Source: Lineus longissimus (lineage: Eukaryota > Nemertea > Pilidiophora > Heteronemertea > Lineidae). From it: DNA of 60,000 nt. Position 1 is the first letter of the stretch. Every line of letters starts with the position of its first letter. The notes below the pieces were generated by a model, which did not search any database, was not told the origin of the DNA, and worked only from the letters and a program-made list of their open reading frames with translations. The stretch spans positions 808,001 through 868,000 of the forward strand of contig NC_088323.1 of NCBI RefSeq assembly GCF_910592395.1, in the 5' to 3' direction. The position numbers were made by a program, and so were the translations under genes. Below are positions 49,521-60,000 of the stretch, one piece after another.

Positions 49521-52301
49521 GGGAAAGACGTTGGCAGGAAGCTAGGACATAATATTTCGGAAAATATTTTGAGCAAAACCACTAAGAATGTTGACTTAAA
49601 CACTAAAAGGAGGATGACTCTAAGACTGATTTTGAGAAAGATTACTTTAAATTCATGAATAATGCTTTCTACGGAAAGACTTGTGAGAACATAAGGAACT
49701 GGATGGAAATGAATTGGTATCAGACGGTGAGAGAGCCAAAAGTATCATGGCCAATCCCAGGTTTTCATCAATTTGCATATTTGACGAACATAATGCTGCT
49801 ATTAGCATGAGGAAAACAACCATGAAATTTAACAAACCGTTCCAAACCGTTCCTTCAGGAAGACCACCATCCAAGACTTCAAAACATTCCAAACCAAAAC
49901 AGCCAACATATCTTGGTAAAAGACCAATGGATCGCTGATCAGTCACAGTGATGACAACCGTCGGGTGCCGTAATAAATCTCGCCTGAATCGTTCCACTGA
50001 TTGCCAAACGATATGTGCGAGCATATGCGGACCATAACACCAATAATGGAGAGGATGGTGATGGTTGTTAGTAACAATAACACTAAAACGGCCACAGGAT
50101 ACGCCGGAACTGACCGCTGGCATGTCTCAACTTTTGATCACTCAAGAAGCTTGCAAACTTTTATCGATTCTTAACTTTTCTGATTCTGTAGAATCTGGTG
50201 ATGGAATCTTTGGCATGGAAGTTGACTGGGCAGCGGACAGCTTAGTAATAACGCCCGCCGTTTTTAATTTCGTCGTTGATCCATTACGACCGTCACTTGA
50301 TTTGCAAATCACTAGCCCAGAAATCAAACTTTGAAGAAATCAGTCAGTAGTTAATGCACGGCAGCCCATAAAGAGAGTGACATTTTAGTACACCGTGACA
50401 CATATGTAAACCCAGCGGTGACGTCACTGAACCGTAATAATGATCCGCCATGGCAAAAAGGAGTTCAAACAAACAGTACAGACTACTCATTTGATATTTA
50501 TATTGTATCAGGATGCTCTCATTTTTCATGGAAGAAAATGACCATAACCACCGGAATAGACCTTTGATATTTGTTAACTCGTGACAATTACCAGCGAAAC
50601 AAGACGTGAACTCCGGCCTTATTATCAAAGTGCCAGCAGAGGTAGCTAAACCTGATGAACGGTTTCAAAGTGCAGACCGGATCTACCTGAGGACAACATC
50701 CTACCACATCAAATCGTCAACAATGAAATGTCCCGGAAAGGGCCAGATACATGGATCATCCTGTACATCGTGATATACGTGCGTTTTTTAAGTTCAAGGT
50801 TCAAAGTCACGTACGTGTAATCGTTCTTCATGACACTACTGACTGAAACTAACGGAAGCTTTCAGATTTCGTACTTGTGCTTCTGACTCGAATATCATAC
50901 CTTAATTTCCTGTGGAGGCGTCATGGTAGGAGTTCTTTCCATTTACAGTGCCAAAACATCAAAAAACAGATGATTGAAGGATCAGAAGGAAACACTTCCT
51001 TTATATCATTGATAGGGGTGATCATTTTCTAACATAAGGTTTTGCCAACAATCAGCTCATGCAACTGTTCATGACATTGCCGAGTCCGACCTGTCCGGAA
51101 GGTGAAGACGTCACAAGACAACTGTAGGTGGCCGCTGGAGGTTGACCTGATAGGTCCAGCCTATTTCGTGACACTCATTGAAATATAAAATTCCCTGATG
51201 CTTTGAGAGGAGAAGCAGAATGTTTGATAACTTGCGCTGCGCCTACACGTGTAACACAGCGTTTATGTCACAACTAGCGCCCGTGGCTCCTGGCTGAAGT
51301 TATCAATTCGCCGAGCAAGTTTCTTCGGGATAAAATGGGTGACGATTTCTAAAAAGATGACAGAAAGCATTTTCAACTCGGACTTGCAATGTCATTTCTA
51401 CCTTGTCTAAAGCTTGATGTTTTCTAGATATATGACATATTTGCATCGTCATCCACACACTCGCATCATGATACCTTTGGCCCTTGGATGATCTGACCAA
51501 GCTGTTATATACTGTTTCCAATGAGGCCGGCCAATCATGGATCACTTGGCTGGATCTGCCACGGGTGATCATTAGATGACGATCAAACTGCAGCCCTGTC
51601 AAACAGGAAATGAATTGTGTTCCTCTAAGGAAAATATGGTAATTGGGAACGATAAGTGGAGGCTTGTCGGTGAGATTGCACCACATTATGGAAATGACAG
51701 CCAAGGTTTTATTCTCAAACCCATTTAGTGCTCATAGCAGTTCTACGATACTTGTTCGGTATGGAGGGGATCAAGAATGGATTCAAGTGTTGATCTGTCT
51801 CTTGTGTTCCACGCCAATTCAAAGTCAGGATCCAGTTATCAGGAAATGTGAATCTGTAAGGCAATCCCAAATTGTTCAAAGAAAGCGAGCCTTGCTGAGC
51901 TTTAAGACAATAACAAACTGGTTGTTCAATGAAAGGTCAAACGTGTTAATCAGGGGAATGTTTTCGTTAGTTGGATTTCAGATGTTGAAATACCAGCATG
52001 GTATTACCAGTTATTCACCCGCAATGCCAAAAGATTTCTTCGTGATCAGTGTTGTGATTCAAATTATCATACAAGTTACCCGCTGCCAGATAAAGATAAT
52101 AGACTCGTTGGAACCCTTTCTTGCTGGTCAAATTCATGCCGAAAGCACTTAAGAGGGTTGAAAGGCACACTCTTCGCTCCGCAATTTCGACCAGCCACAG
52201 GGGTTGTCGGAAAGTCAGTTTTTGACTCTTGCCTATGCCCAGCAGCCCGTAAACGGCATATGAATATGAAACACCACGCTGAGGCTTGAGTTATGTAGGA
52301 T

Positions 52302-52497
52302 TTACGTTGTCCCGTGTCATGATTCACTTTTCACGAGTTAACTGACTTAGGCTTGAAACAAGACGTGAAGGTGAAAAGTGACATCGTGAATCGTATGTAG
52401 CCCGCGCTTCGGAAATGACTTGTTCGTTCTTCATGTCACGCATGAAAAGTGAACAGTGAGATGTTACATGTGAAAACGTGTATATGATCACAGCCTG
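52302..52497 (-). mobile_element. Local MITE-like family, copy 2 (inverted)
   Basis: Opposite orientation to copy 1. Shares CATGATTCACTTTTCACG, TGTAGCCCGC, GTTCGTTCTTCATGTCACGC and TTACATGTGAAAACGTG. Internal GTTCACTTTTCATG-type segments are in inverted order, so the element can fold back on itself. Confidence 0.72.
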
Positions 52498-53802
52498 AGG
52501 GGAGGGAGTTGAGGGAGACACGGAAACGTTTAGTAGTCGTGGTTGTCTTCAGTTTTACCAGACGTCGATATATTATCATTGTATTATGGTGCACCTCGGG
52601 TTCCACTACAATTAAAACGAACCGACATATAATTATGTAACCACATATTAATACATTTAGTGACCTGTCAGATACAGTCCGCATGGGACAAAAGATTATA
52701 TGTCTTCCTGGCGAATCACTAATTGCCTTGGATTCGTAGACGACTTATTACCTCATGACATGAGAAAGCTTTCAGCAGAAACCAAGTCTTTTCCAGAACA
52801 GTCCCCTCTCGGGACGCCGACACGAATCGAGACCTTAAACAGGGCCCATCCCGACTTTGTAAAAAAGTCACTCATTCACGCTTAGCAGTGATCATCTCGT
52901 GACACGTTTTAAATGTTCCTTTTTTGGGGCAGCAACGCGCTTACCAGTTTAGCTTGGCGATTTCAAAAAGCCGCTTCAGCAGGGAAACGCCCAGACAGAT
53001 CATCTGTTGTTTCTCATGCTTCTGTTCATCACTCTTGTCCGAAATTACCATTCGAGACAGAAGATGGTCATCCAGATAAAAATGATGCAGGAAATTACGG
53101 AGATCTAACGACAAAAAGATACATGTGATTACATCCTCTCTGTCGTCTCAAGAAACAGTCGATACGTGGATGGACTTGTTGATGACAGTAGTCAGAGAAA
53201 CACATGTAAAGTGGGTTCATTCTCCCATAGCTGGCATTTGGGTCGTTTCGTAAATACTCGCACACAGTCATGTTGATTATTGTGGCCATCATTCTGCACT
53301 CGCGAAATAAAAGTTAATGCTGCGAATATTCTCTGTTTCACGGTATGTGTGACTGATGTCATCTTGGTGGGATAGAGTTTTGGTTTATAAGCAATGAATA
53401 CGGAGTGGTGTGTATCTGCAGTTGTTGGTAAATAGCGCCACCATCCAAAAGTATGAACAGTTGATATGTTGCGTGCTGTTTCTCTCATGGTTGTTTTCAT
53501 TACACGAGTTTCCATCCCAAAGGGTGACTTTTGATTGAAGTGCATCTGTGCTTTACGTTTGATTGGCTCAATTGACTCTGTGCAGGACACATGATGGGTG
53601 TTGATAGGTCCATTAGTATAAGCCAAAATAGCTAACCACGAGCACCCCAACTACATTATACTCCATTTTATCTAATTATCTAATTAGTAATGATTGATGT
53701 CAATCAGAGCTGTGCCTCATGTTGATTTCTCTGAGGTTTTTATCAACCGTGCACTCTGGATCTACACTCGTTGTTGTGTAAAAACATACTGGCAACTGTT
53801 AT

Positions 53803-53987
53803 TATTTTCACATGTTAAACGTGTCACTGTTTTTTCATGCGGGACTTGAAGAACGAATAGGTAATCTCCTAAGAGCGGGCTACATATAATTGACGAGGTC
53901 ACGTTTCACCCTCACGTCGTGTTTTCAAGCTGAATTCAGTGAACTAGTAACAAGTGAATCATGACAACGTGACAACGTGAACTCTAT
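53803..53987 (+). mobile_element. Local MITE-like family, copy 3
   Basis: Same orientation as copy 1. Contains TTCACATGTTAAACGTGTCA, AAGAACGAATAGG and AGCGGGCTACATA and ends CAACGTGAACTCT, the inverse of the AGAGTTCACG that starts copy 1. This pair defines the terminal inverted repeat. Confidence 0.72.
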
Positions 53988-56900
53988 CTAACACCAGCTT
54001 TGTGATACTGAAAGACAGAATATCCACATGTGGTGAATTTGAATCCTGGCATACCTGGTTTGGTCAGCCTTTTGACCTAGACCGATCATGCTGTAGTGAG
54101 TAGTGTATCAGTTCCATGATAAAGCGTGCCATTGAAAAAGGTTGTGACTGGTGTAATTACCCTTGTCCCCACTTCATGCAGCTCTCTCCCAGACATTTAT
54201 TCCGTTCTTCTAAAGTCAGGGCACACAGCAGCCAGTGGTTCATGACATAACCGCTGTTGGCTGTCAAATGCAGCACATAAACAAGCCAACACAGGATGTG
54301 ATCAAACTAATTAGACAGATTTTCTGGACATATATTTTTAAGGAGAGAAGATTTGAAGCAAGAACCAAGCGTTGCCTGGGCTGCACTCTCTTCAGTAGAC
54401 AGAGCATATCATCAGCTCATCGTCACACGGTTTAGGACCCTTCCAGATTCCGACCAGTAGACCATTCCTGCCTCAGGCTGCCCAAGAAATCCAATTCTAG
54501 TGCTTGTCAATTTGCAGTGTCATTTCCCCTTTAAATGTGTATGAAATTTCTATCCACCATTAGATTTGTATAGATTGCTACTTCCTGCTGATTGAAAGAA
54601 AGACTTGCCGTTCAGATCCATATTGCTATTGTCTTAGATATATCTGTATCTCCAGCCATGATTTGCACTTAACGCCCAGTTGAACTATTGATTCTAAAAT
54701 CTAAGCAGATTCTGAAGTGGCTGCTTGTCACAAAGCACCAACCACAAAAGGAACATGACATATGGCGTGCTGGGTCGCGTTGAACTCATTGGCAAAAAGG
54801 AGAGTACCCCCTACACATCACTTATTAATTTCATTTAAGGTAAACTTTTACAGTTATAGCCCTGGTACAATTATATTACCTACAGGGTAGAAAAACAGCT
54901 GGAAGTTCACATTCATGCACTCATACTGGCTCTGTATAGTAGATTCTACTACCTGCGTCTGTGAAATTTACACAGCTTAGGCCCAAGACTGCAACAGAAC
55001 CGAACCATAGGGGTTCATTACCACTAATTGAGAAATTTCATTAGGCCTAAACAATGTAGGCCAAACGTGTGTTCTTTCTACATTTCTTAACGAATAGCTT
55101 ACTGTACCTCGGAACATAGGTTGTGGTAAATATGTTGTAAGCAGGTGATCATTAGGAGAGACTCATCCAGAACTCAGGTTTCTCTGAATGGTTGAGTCAC
55201 AGGACTAGATATCACTGAAAAACATGTGTGTGGAGTCTCCTCAAGCTTTAGCATAAGACCTACATACCAAGGATAAGGAAATAGCCCAGCTTTACTTTGA
55301 CATGATGGAAAGAACTATGATCTTACGTTGGCCTGCAGTTCTGTGCATAAGAACATCAGTTACCAGTTATTGTGTTCCACTTTATTTTTACGATTAGCGA
55401 AAATTTTGAAAAAAGTTGAAAAATGCATGTTTTTCATTTTGACGGATTTTGAGATTTATTTGCAAATTTGTTTGAATAAAACACACGCACAAATTAAACG
55501 ATCTACAACACTAACAGTAGACACTATTCCCAAAAGGTGGAAGTTTACCTTCCCAGACGATAGCCTGGATCTAAGTTTGAAATATCGTATGGAAAATCAT
55601 GATTAAATGTTGGTTGGTTCAATGTAATTTGATTAACTTTGCAGCCATTTTTCTTGTCATAGCCTATCTCAATAGGTTGCTAGGAGGGCTCTTGATGGTT
55701 GTTACCACGCTGCGAGCAATACCTTTTCTTACACAACCCATTACAGATAATTACAGTACTCCAATATAACGCTCTATGTCTAATACAAGTAATTTACCCA
55801 TAATTTTCCCATAAAATGCCGCTAACACATAATTTGGGAATGCCACTTTCTCCCATTTGTATATCCTGTAAACTTCCCAAGCTATTTTTTTATATAAATG
55901 GCAATAAAACTAAAACTGACCAATTCGGTCATCATAGATCACAACCCTAGGCCATTATATTTCATCTCATCACAGTTTCCATGTTTGAAGAAGCTAGTTA
56001 ACGGACCTAAAAAGTGGGTCAGTATTTTTCCTACTCTTTTTCTCCATTCTTTATCGGAATTTCTCGAATTTAGTATTTTTCCCTTCCCTGATCTATCAAC
56101 TAATTTCTTGTACGTTTTACTACTGCTGTTTACTAGTTGCCGTTGTGATATTGACGCTGTCATGCTGTTTGTTTGTCCTCGGGAAATAAGCAATGATTGC
56201 CCAGAAGAAAGCATTTTCCATTCAAGACCCTTATTAAATTGGTTTAGTTTGTTCATTGCCATTATCAACTCCTACAATACCATGTAGAGCTGGCATTTAA
56301 AAATGCATGATTTCAGTCATCATCTGAGAAGAATTCATTCAAAAACTTCTCAACATTTTCCGTAATTTTTCTCAATTTGTCTTTTATATATCACACTCGT
56401 CATCTTCATACTCAGCTGGCGCACCATGAGGGACAGATATCAATTCTTTTCCACTGAAAGCCATGGAAACAGTTAATTGCCTTACACGACAAAACAGAAA
56501 AGAAGAGAGGAGAACTGTGACTGCTGTTCTTGATCCAAAATGCTGGTGATCCAACATGCTGTATGAAAAATGCACACATGCGCGTAAATGGACCAATCAT
56601 TCGCTTGGCAGCGTTAGCATTATAATGTGAACATCCAACCCAAACAAAAGCAAACTCTGTGTTTGGTGATGTTTGCAAACAAATATTGAGAGAAGTTTGC
56701 TGGTGAAGACAGGCTTAAGTTACCAGAAAGGTGCCGAATACCATGAAATAGATAAATACATGTAAAAATGAAACAAAATGCGATGTAATGTATCATAAAA
56801 GGCCTACGCATTCCAGTTGGAATAATCATAGATCTAAACTGGCATAGAATTCTTATTTGTATCATTTACAAAGGTCAGACTAACAGAAACAGAGAAAATT

Positions 56901-57060
56901 GGGCTAAGTATACATCTTTGCTTGGAAATATTAGGCCGACAGGCAGAGAGTGCAATCATTACGCTGAGAAGGGAAAAGAGAAATTGTTTGGTTCTCTCTG
57001 AAATAAAAGCAGTGTGCTGTTATGTTAGTATGCCAAACTTGTAAGGCTGATTTTATACAG

Positions 57061-57268
57061 GGTTCCTGTTGTCACTTGTCATGATTTACTTGTCACGAGT
57101 ACGGAATTAGTCTACGACGCGAGGGTGAAAAGCGACCTCGTGAATCGTATGCAGCCCGCTCTTTGGAAATGACTAGTCTTGTTCGTTCTTCATGTCACGC
57201 ATGAAAAATAAACAGTAGTGACACGTTACATGTGAAAACTTGAACTCTATATAAAGTAATCACAGTCT
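57061..57268 (-). mobile_element. Local MITE-like family, copy 4 (inverted)
   Basis: Same orientation as copy 2. Contains GTCATGATTTACTTGTCACG, TGCAGCCCGCTC, GTTCGTTCTTCATGTCACGC, ACACGTTACATGTGAAAAC and TGAACTCTATATAAAG. The outer edge (AATCACAG) is shared with copy 2 (ATCACAG). Confidence 0.72.
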
Positions 57269-58184
57269 TATGGACCTCTCAGTCAACTCTGTAGCCAAAA
57301 GAGCGGCTGGGGTACCACTCTTTTCTCTTAGGCTCGTTTATCATCTTTGATTCAGCTTCTTACTGAGATCAAAAGGTCCGGTCCGAATCGACCATGACCT
57401 ACGAAGTATTTCATAAAACAAATGAAGGTACCCTTCACCTGTGCTGACTTACTTGCCTCCAGCACATGCAGTGTGACATGGCCTGGCCCAACTGCTGAAC
57501 TCATTCAACTTGCAAGGAAAACGGAAGCAGAGATAAGCTTGATGAGTGTCAACTGGCAACTTGATCTCAGAATGACCTTTTAAGACAATTGATTCCATAT
57601 GGTTTACCATTGATTAGGAAATTGTTATTAGTTGATGGCCTACATTATAATTAGACTGGTTTGCTGATTGCATGCATGATAGCCTGTCCCGATCATGCTA
57701 AATAGGTCAGTGCTTATGCCTTAACGAGTTGCATTGGTAGGCAAAGGCTGTCGTTTGACTCTTGAACCAGAGTGTTGTTGACAGTTTTTGACAATTAACA
57801 ACGAATCAACTCCCCATCTGTGGTTGTGACATGATAATGGATGTTTGAAGTATGGGATGTCATGACAGCCACAGTCTGATAAGAAAACTGTATAAGTGGC
57901 TGATCTGGAATCAGGCCGATCCTTTTAAGAAACAAGTGCAGTCTGTTTTTTATGTATCCATATGTATCAATAATCAGACGTATTCCCCAACATATCAAGA
58001 AAAATAATGACGATAAGAGTCAAATTTGTCATTTTTACTTATTTTTTCAAAGAATTTTATGAACACGTGAGGGCGCCTGTCTTATTTTCGCCACTGATAT
58101 ACCAAAAGTATTATGTAAAATACACAAACCAGGGACGAAAATACGAACGTTTTATAAAGTATAAGAGGCACATGCTCGTTCATT

Positions 58185-58386
58185 GTTACCAGGGCAACCA
58201 CAGATTGATGGCAACTCAAGTCATTGAACTCTAGTCATTTTATAGCAGTCACCAAGGCAACTATGTAACTATGAGCTACTTTTTCTAGAACTGGAAAGGA
58301 AAGTAAACAAGTAAGAGATCACCATGGTGACAATACCTAATGACCATCTGAAAACAAAGGTTGAAATTTGACGTTGCCATGGTAAC
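58185..58386. promoter_or_regulatory. X-box-like cluster just inside the GPCR intron
   Basis: Four X-box-like sites lie within 202 bp next to the exon 1 donor: GTTACCAGGGCAAC (58185-58198), GTCACCAAGGCAAC (58248-58261), ATCACCATGGTGAC (58318-58331) and GTTGCCATGGTAAC (58373-58386). A fifth, GTTGCTATGGCAAC, lies in the coding exon at 58521-58534. The density and symmetry suggest RFX-type binding sites or a dispersed palindromic repeat; the sequence does not decide. Confidence 0.5.
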
Positions 58387-58489
58387 CAAATATAACAAAT
58401 CTGTATAGTCACCAAAAGGGCCATACTTTTCGGTAGGGAGAGGACTCTGCGACATCTTGACTGTGATCATCGTCTAAAATTGTACTTAC

Positions 58490-59353
58490 CACAAAAGGTC
58501 CCCAGCAGATAACTTGGACTGTTGCTATGGCAACCACACCCATTGAGAAATTGCGCTCCATCCGTTTGAGGATTGCTGTGTGCCGCTTGCTCTGGGCGTG
58601 AAGGGAGTATATTGTCCCGGCTGTGCACGTGATGATGACCAGGAGCATGACAGACTGCGTCGCGAATATCATAATTGGACTAACGCTCGCGAGGCCCGTT
58701 GTGTGCCAATCGTAACTGCAGATAGCACCACTGGCATGAAATGAAATACAACCGAGTCTCGTGAAGGGAAGTGCCGAGATAACTGTCGAAAATAACACAA
58801 CGCCGAGGAAAATGTGCATCCAAAGTTTTGTACGTTCCAAATGAGGTTTGAAGCTTAGTGGGCGCGATGTTGCACCATATCGCACAATTGCTAAAAGAGT
58901 CACAATAAACGCGGAGAGGATATAGAAAAAGTTTCCGGCGTAAGCCATTAGCATACATGTAAAGTATCCTCCCAGCCACTGGCCTTTCACTTGTGCAGCA
59001 ATGTGAATTGGGTACACGAATAATGCCTGGAGAAAATCTGAAGACGCCAATGAAAATAGATAAATTGTTGAACCATTTCTTGTATCTTTTCGTCGACGGA
59101 GAATGTTCCCAACGACCAACAGTGACATGAAGTTCCCCATAATTGTCAACAGTCCCACCGTCGATGCGATGCTGAATTGCGTATTGTCAACTTTAACTGG
59201 ATGTGAGAAGTTCAGCGTGGCGCACTGGTCCTGGGAGGAGGGCTGCAACCCTTTCCCTGTCCCGTTACTGGTGCCATTTCCACTGAACATCTCATGGGCG
59301 ATGGTGTAGTTTATCGGCACTCCCATACTGTCAGGGCTTCCCGTCTGAGCCAT
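58490..59353 (-). CDS. Class A GPCR, coding exon 1 (N-terminus to TM6)
   Basis: This exon encodes residues 1-288 of a seven-transmembrane rhodopsin-family receptor that should sit in the plasma membrane and signal through G proteins. The extracellular N-terminus carries N-glycosylation sequons (NYT, NGT, NGT, NFS). Landmarks seen are GN at 73-74 in TM1, SLASSD with D106 in TM2, W127 in ECL1, C133 at the top of TM3, an ECL2 cysteine C212 in CSYDW, P226 in TM5, and CWGP at 283-286 in TM6. DRY is replaced by VRY at 157-159. The aminergic Asp of TM3 is absent (G140). M1 is the first ATG after an in-frame TAA at 59440-59438. The exon ends at a GTG|GTAAGT donor, phase 0; unspliced reading adds 26 residues and then a stop. 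CSYDW and the TM2/TM7 style recall opsins and melatonin receptors, but the ligand cannot be inferred. Confidence 0.95.
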
Positions 59354-60000
59354 CTGCGTCTTCTCAGTCCCAGTCCGATATGAATGAGAAGATCGGATGC
59401 AGGAAGATCCCTCTGATTTAGGTCCTCTTCTGGTGACTTAATTGAAAGAGATGCCGGGCATCAAAAATCAAACATCACATGAGACCGCCATCATGACTCA
59501 GGGAAGTGACATGACAGGAAAGTGAAAGTGACAAAAACGTCCCCTGTCCTAGTACAGGAATGAGAACTCGACCTAGGAGATCATCAGTACTTACGAAAAT
59601 CACTGACAACTGAATATTTTCAGTTCTTTGCTCTATCTACTCGTAATCCTAGATACAAATGTGAATTTCACGCGGCACAGCAGAGAAGTCTGCATGTGGC
59701 TATGTACATTTCTCAAACTTAGCCTATTTACAGTTGGAATGCACAAGTGTTGCCTACAGTTCACATATATACCTATTTACACAAAGAGAAAAACCAAGAT
59801 TTAACGACTCACTTGATACCTGATATCCAACAGTATCAATAATTTAACATGTGTTTCAAACGGCCTCAATTGATAAAATTCCAATAGATAACGGAATCAC
59901 TTTGTCGACACACAGCCGGTCGGCAAAGGTGAAAGACTTAAAGGCAGATCCCCCACGATTGCGATAATACGGTCCATAACAACCATCTAAGCAGCAGCAG
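59354..60000. other. 5' flank of the GPCR coding exon
   Basis: An in-frame stop at 59440-59438 closes the coding frame. The region should contain 5' UTR and perhaps promoter or an upstream non-coding exon, but no TATA box or initiator can be assigned with confidence. Confidence 0.5.

Larger units (their letters stand above)
34196..58489 (-). other. 24.3-kb phase-0 intron of the GPCR gene
   Basis: This is a single intron bounded by GTAAGT at the donor (58489) and a pyrimidine-rich TTTCAG acceptor (34196-34198). It separates TM6 from TM7. Inside are a Ty3/Gypsy relic (43.7-44.0 kb), two minus-oriented SINEs (45.0-45.5 kb), a foldback (47.7 kb), four copies of a MITE-like family (49.4-57.3 kb), small tandem repeats and a 12-G run. 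A possible plus-strand exon lies at 35.2 kb. The rest (36.0-43.7, 45.6-47.6, 47.8-49.3, 49.6-52.3, 52.5-53.8, 54.0-57.0 kb) shows only scattered open frames with no recognisable domain. Confidence 0.9.

Noticed and set aside
49653-50123. 156-codon minus-strand frame with a hydrophobic stretch
   Set aside because: One hydrophobic segment but no motif. Plus-strand frames overlap and no partner exons were seen.
51643-52152. 169-codon plus-strand open frame
   Set aside because: No recognisable domain, splice context or codon bias. A few frames of this size are expected by chance in six frames of 60 kb at this base composition.
53192-53650. 152-codon minus-strand frame
   Set aside because: No domain or splice support; length compatible with chance.

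Overview
The window looks like a piece of the nuclear genome of an invertebrate animal, most likely a marine one (lophotrochozoan or ambulacrarian; the sequence alone does not decide). The evidence is split genes with GT-AG introns, a 24.3-kb intron, moderately AT-rich intergenic DNA, and a load of tRNA-derived SINEs, LINE remnants, a decayed Ty3/Gypsy fragment, foldback elements and minisatellites. There are no bacterial-type operons, rRNA genes or CRISPR arrays. Nearly all of the longer open frames can be explained by chance in 60 kb of this composition.

Two genes are well supported. (1) On the minus strand, a class A (rhodopsin-family) G protein-coupled receptor of 438 residues is split into two coding exons: 59353-58490 (N-terminus to TM6) and 34195-33743 (TM7 and tail). 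They are joined by one phase-0 intron of 24,294 bp. The receptor has VRY instead of DRY and opsin-like features, but no TM7 retinal lysine. Clusters of RFX-type X-box palindromes flank both coding ends. (2) On the plus strand, 26119-29622, six exons with consistent phases and good splice sites encode a 289-residue secreted protein. It has a signal peptide, 14 cysteines in the mature part with a recurring C-x8-C motif, and a hydrophobic C-terminus of the GPI-anchor type. I do not recognise its family.

A weaker third locus lies tail-to-tail with gene 2 on the minus strand (about 30704-29802). Three short open segments join in phase through good splice sites and end in a stop, but no family is recognised and the 5' part is missing. 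A possible plus-strand terminal exon lies at 35222-35418 inside the receptor intron.

Layout: 1-25.8 kb holds no supported gene. It contains LINE reverse-transcriptase relics (6.4 and 16.0 kb), a small insertion with a 17-bp target duplication (4.45 kb), foldbacks, a pogo-like terminal repeat, tandem duplications of about 177 and 198 bp, and a SINE head. 25.8-26.1 kb is a tandem tRNA-like repeat that overlaps the start codon of gene 2. 26.1-29.6 kb is gene 2. 29.8-30.7 kb is the minus-strand candidate. 30.8-33.5 kb is non-coding with a LINE tail. 33.5-59.4 kb is the receptor gene; its intron contains two SINEs, a Gypsy fragment, a foldback and four copies of a local MITE-like family. 59.4-60 kb is the receptor's upstream flank. 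The genes show no obvious functional link beyond both main products being membrane-associated proteins.
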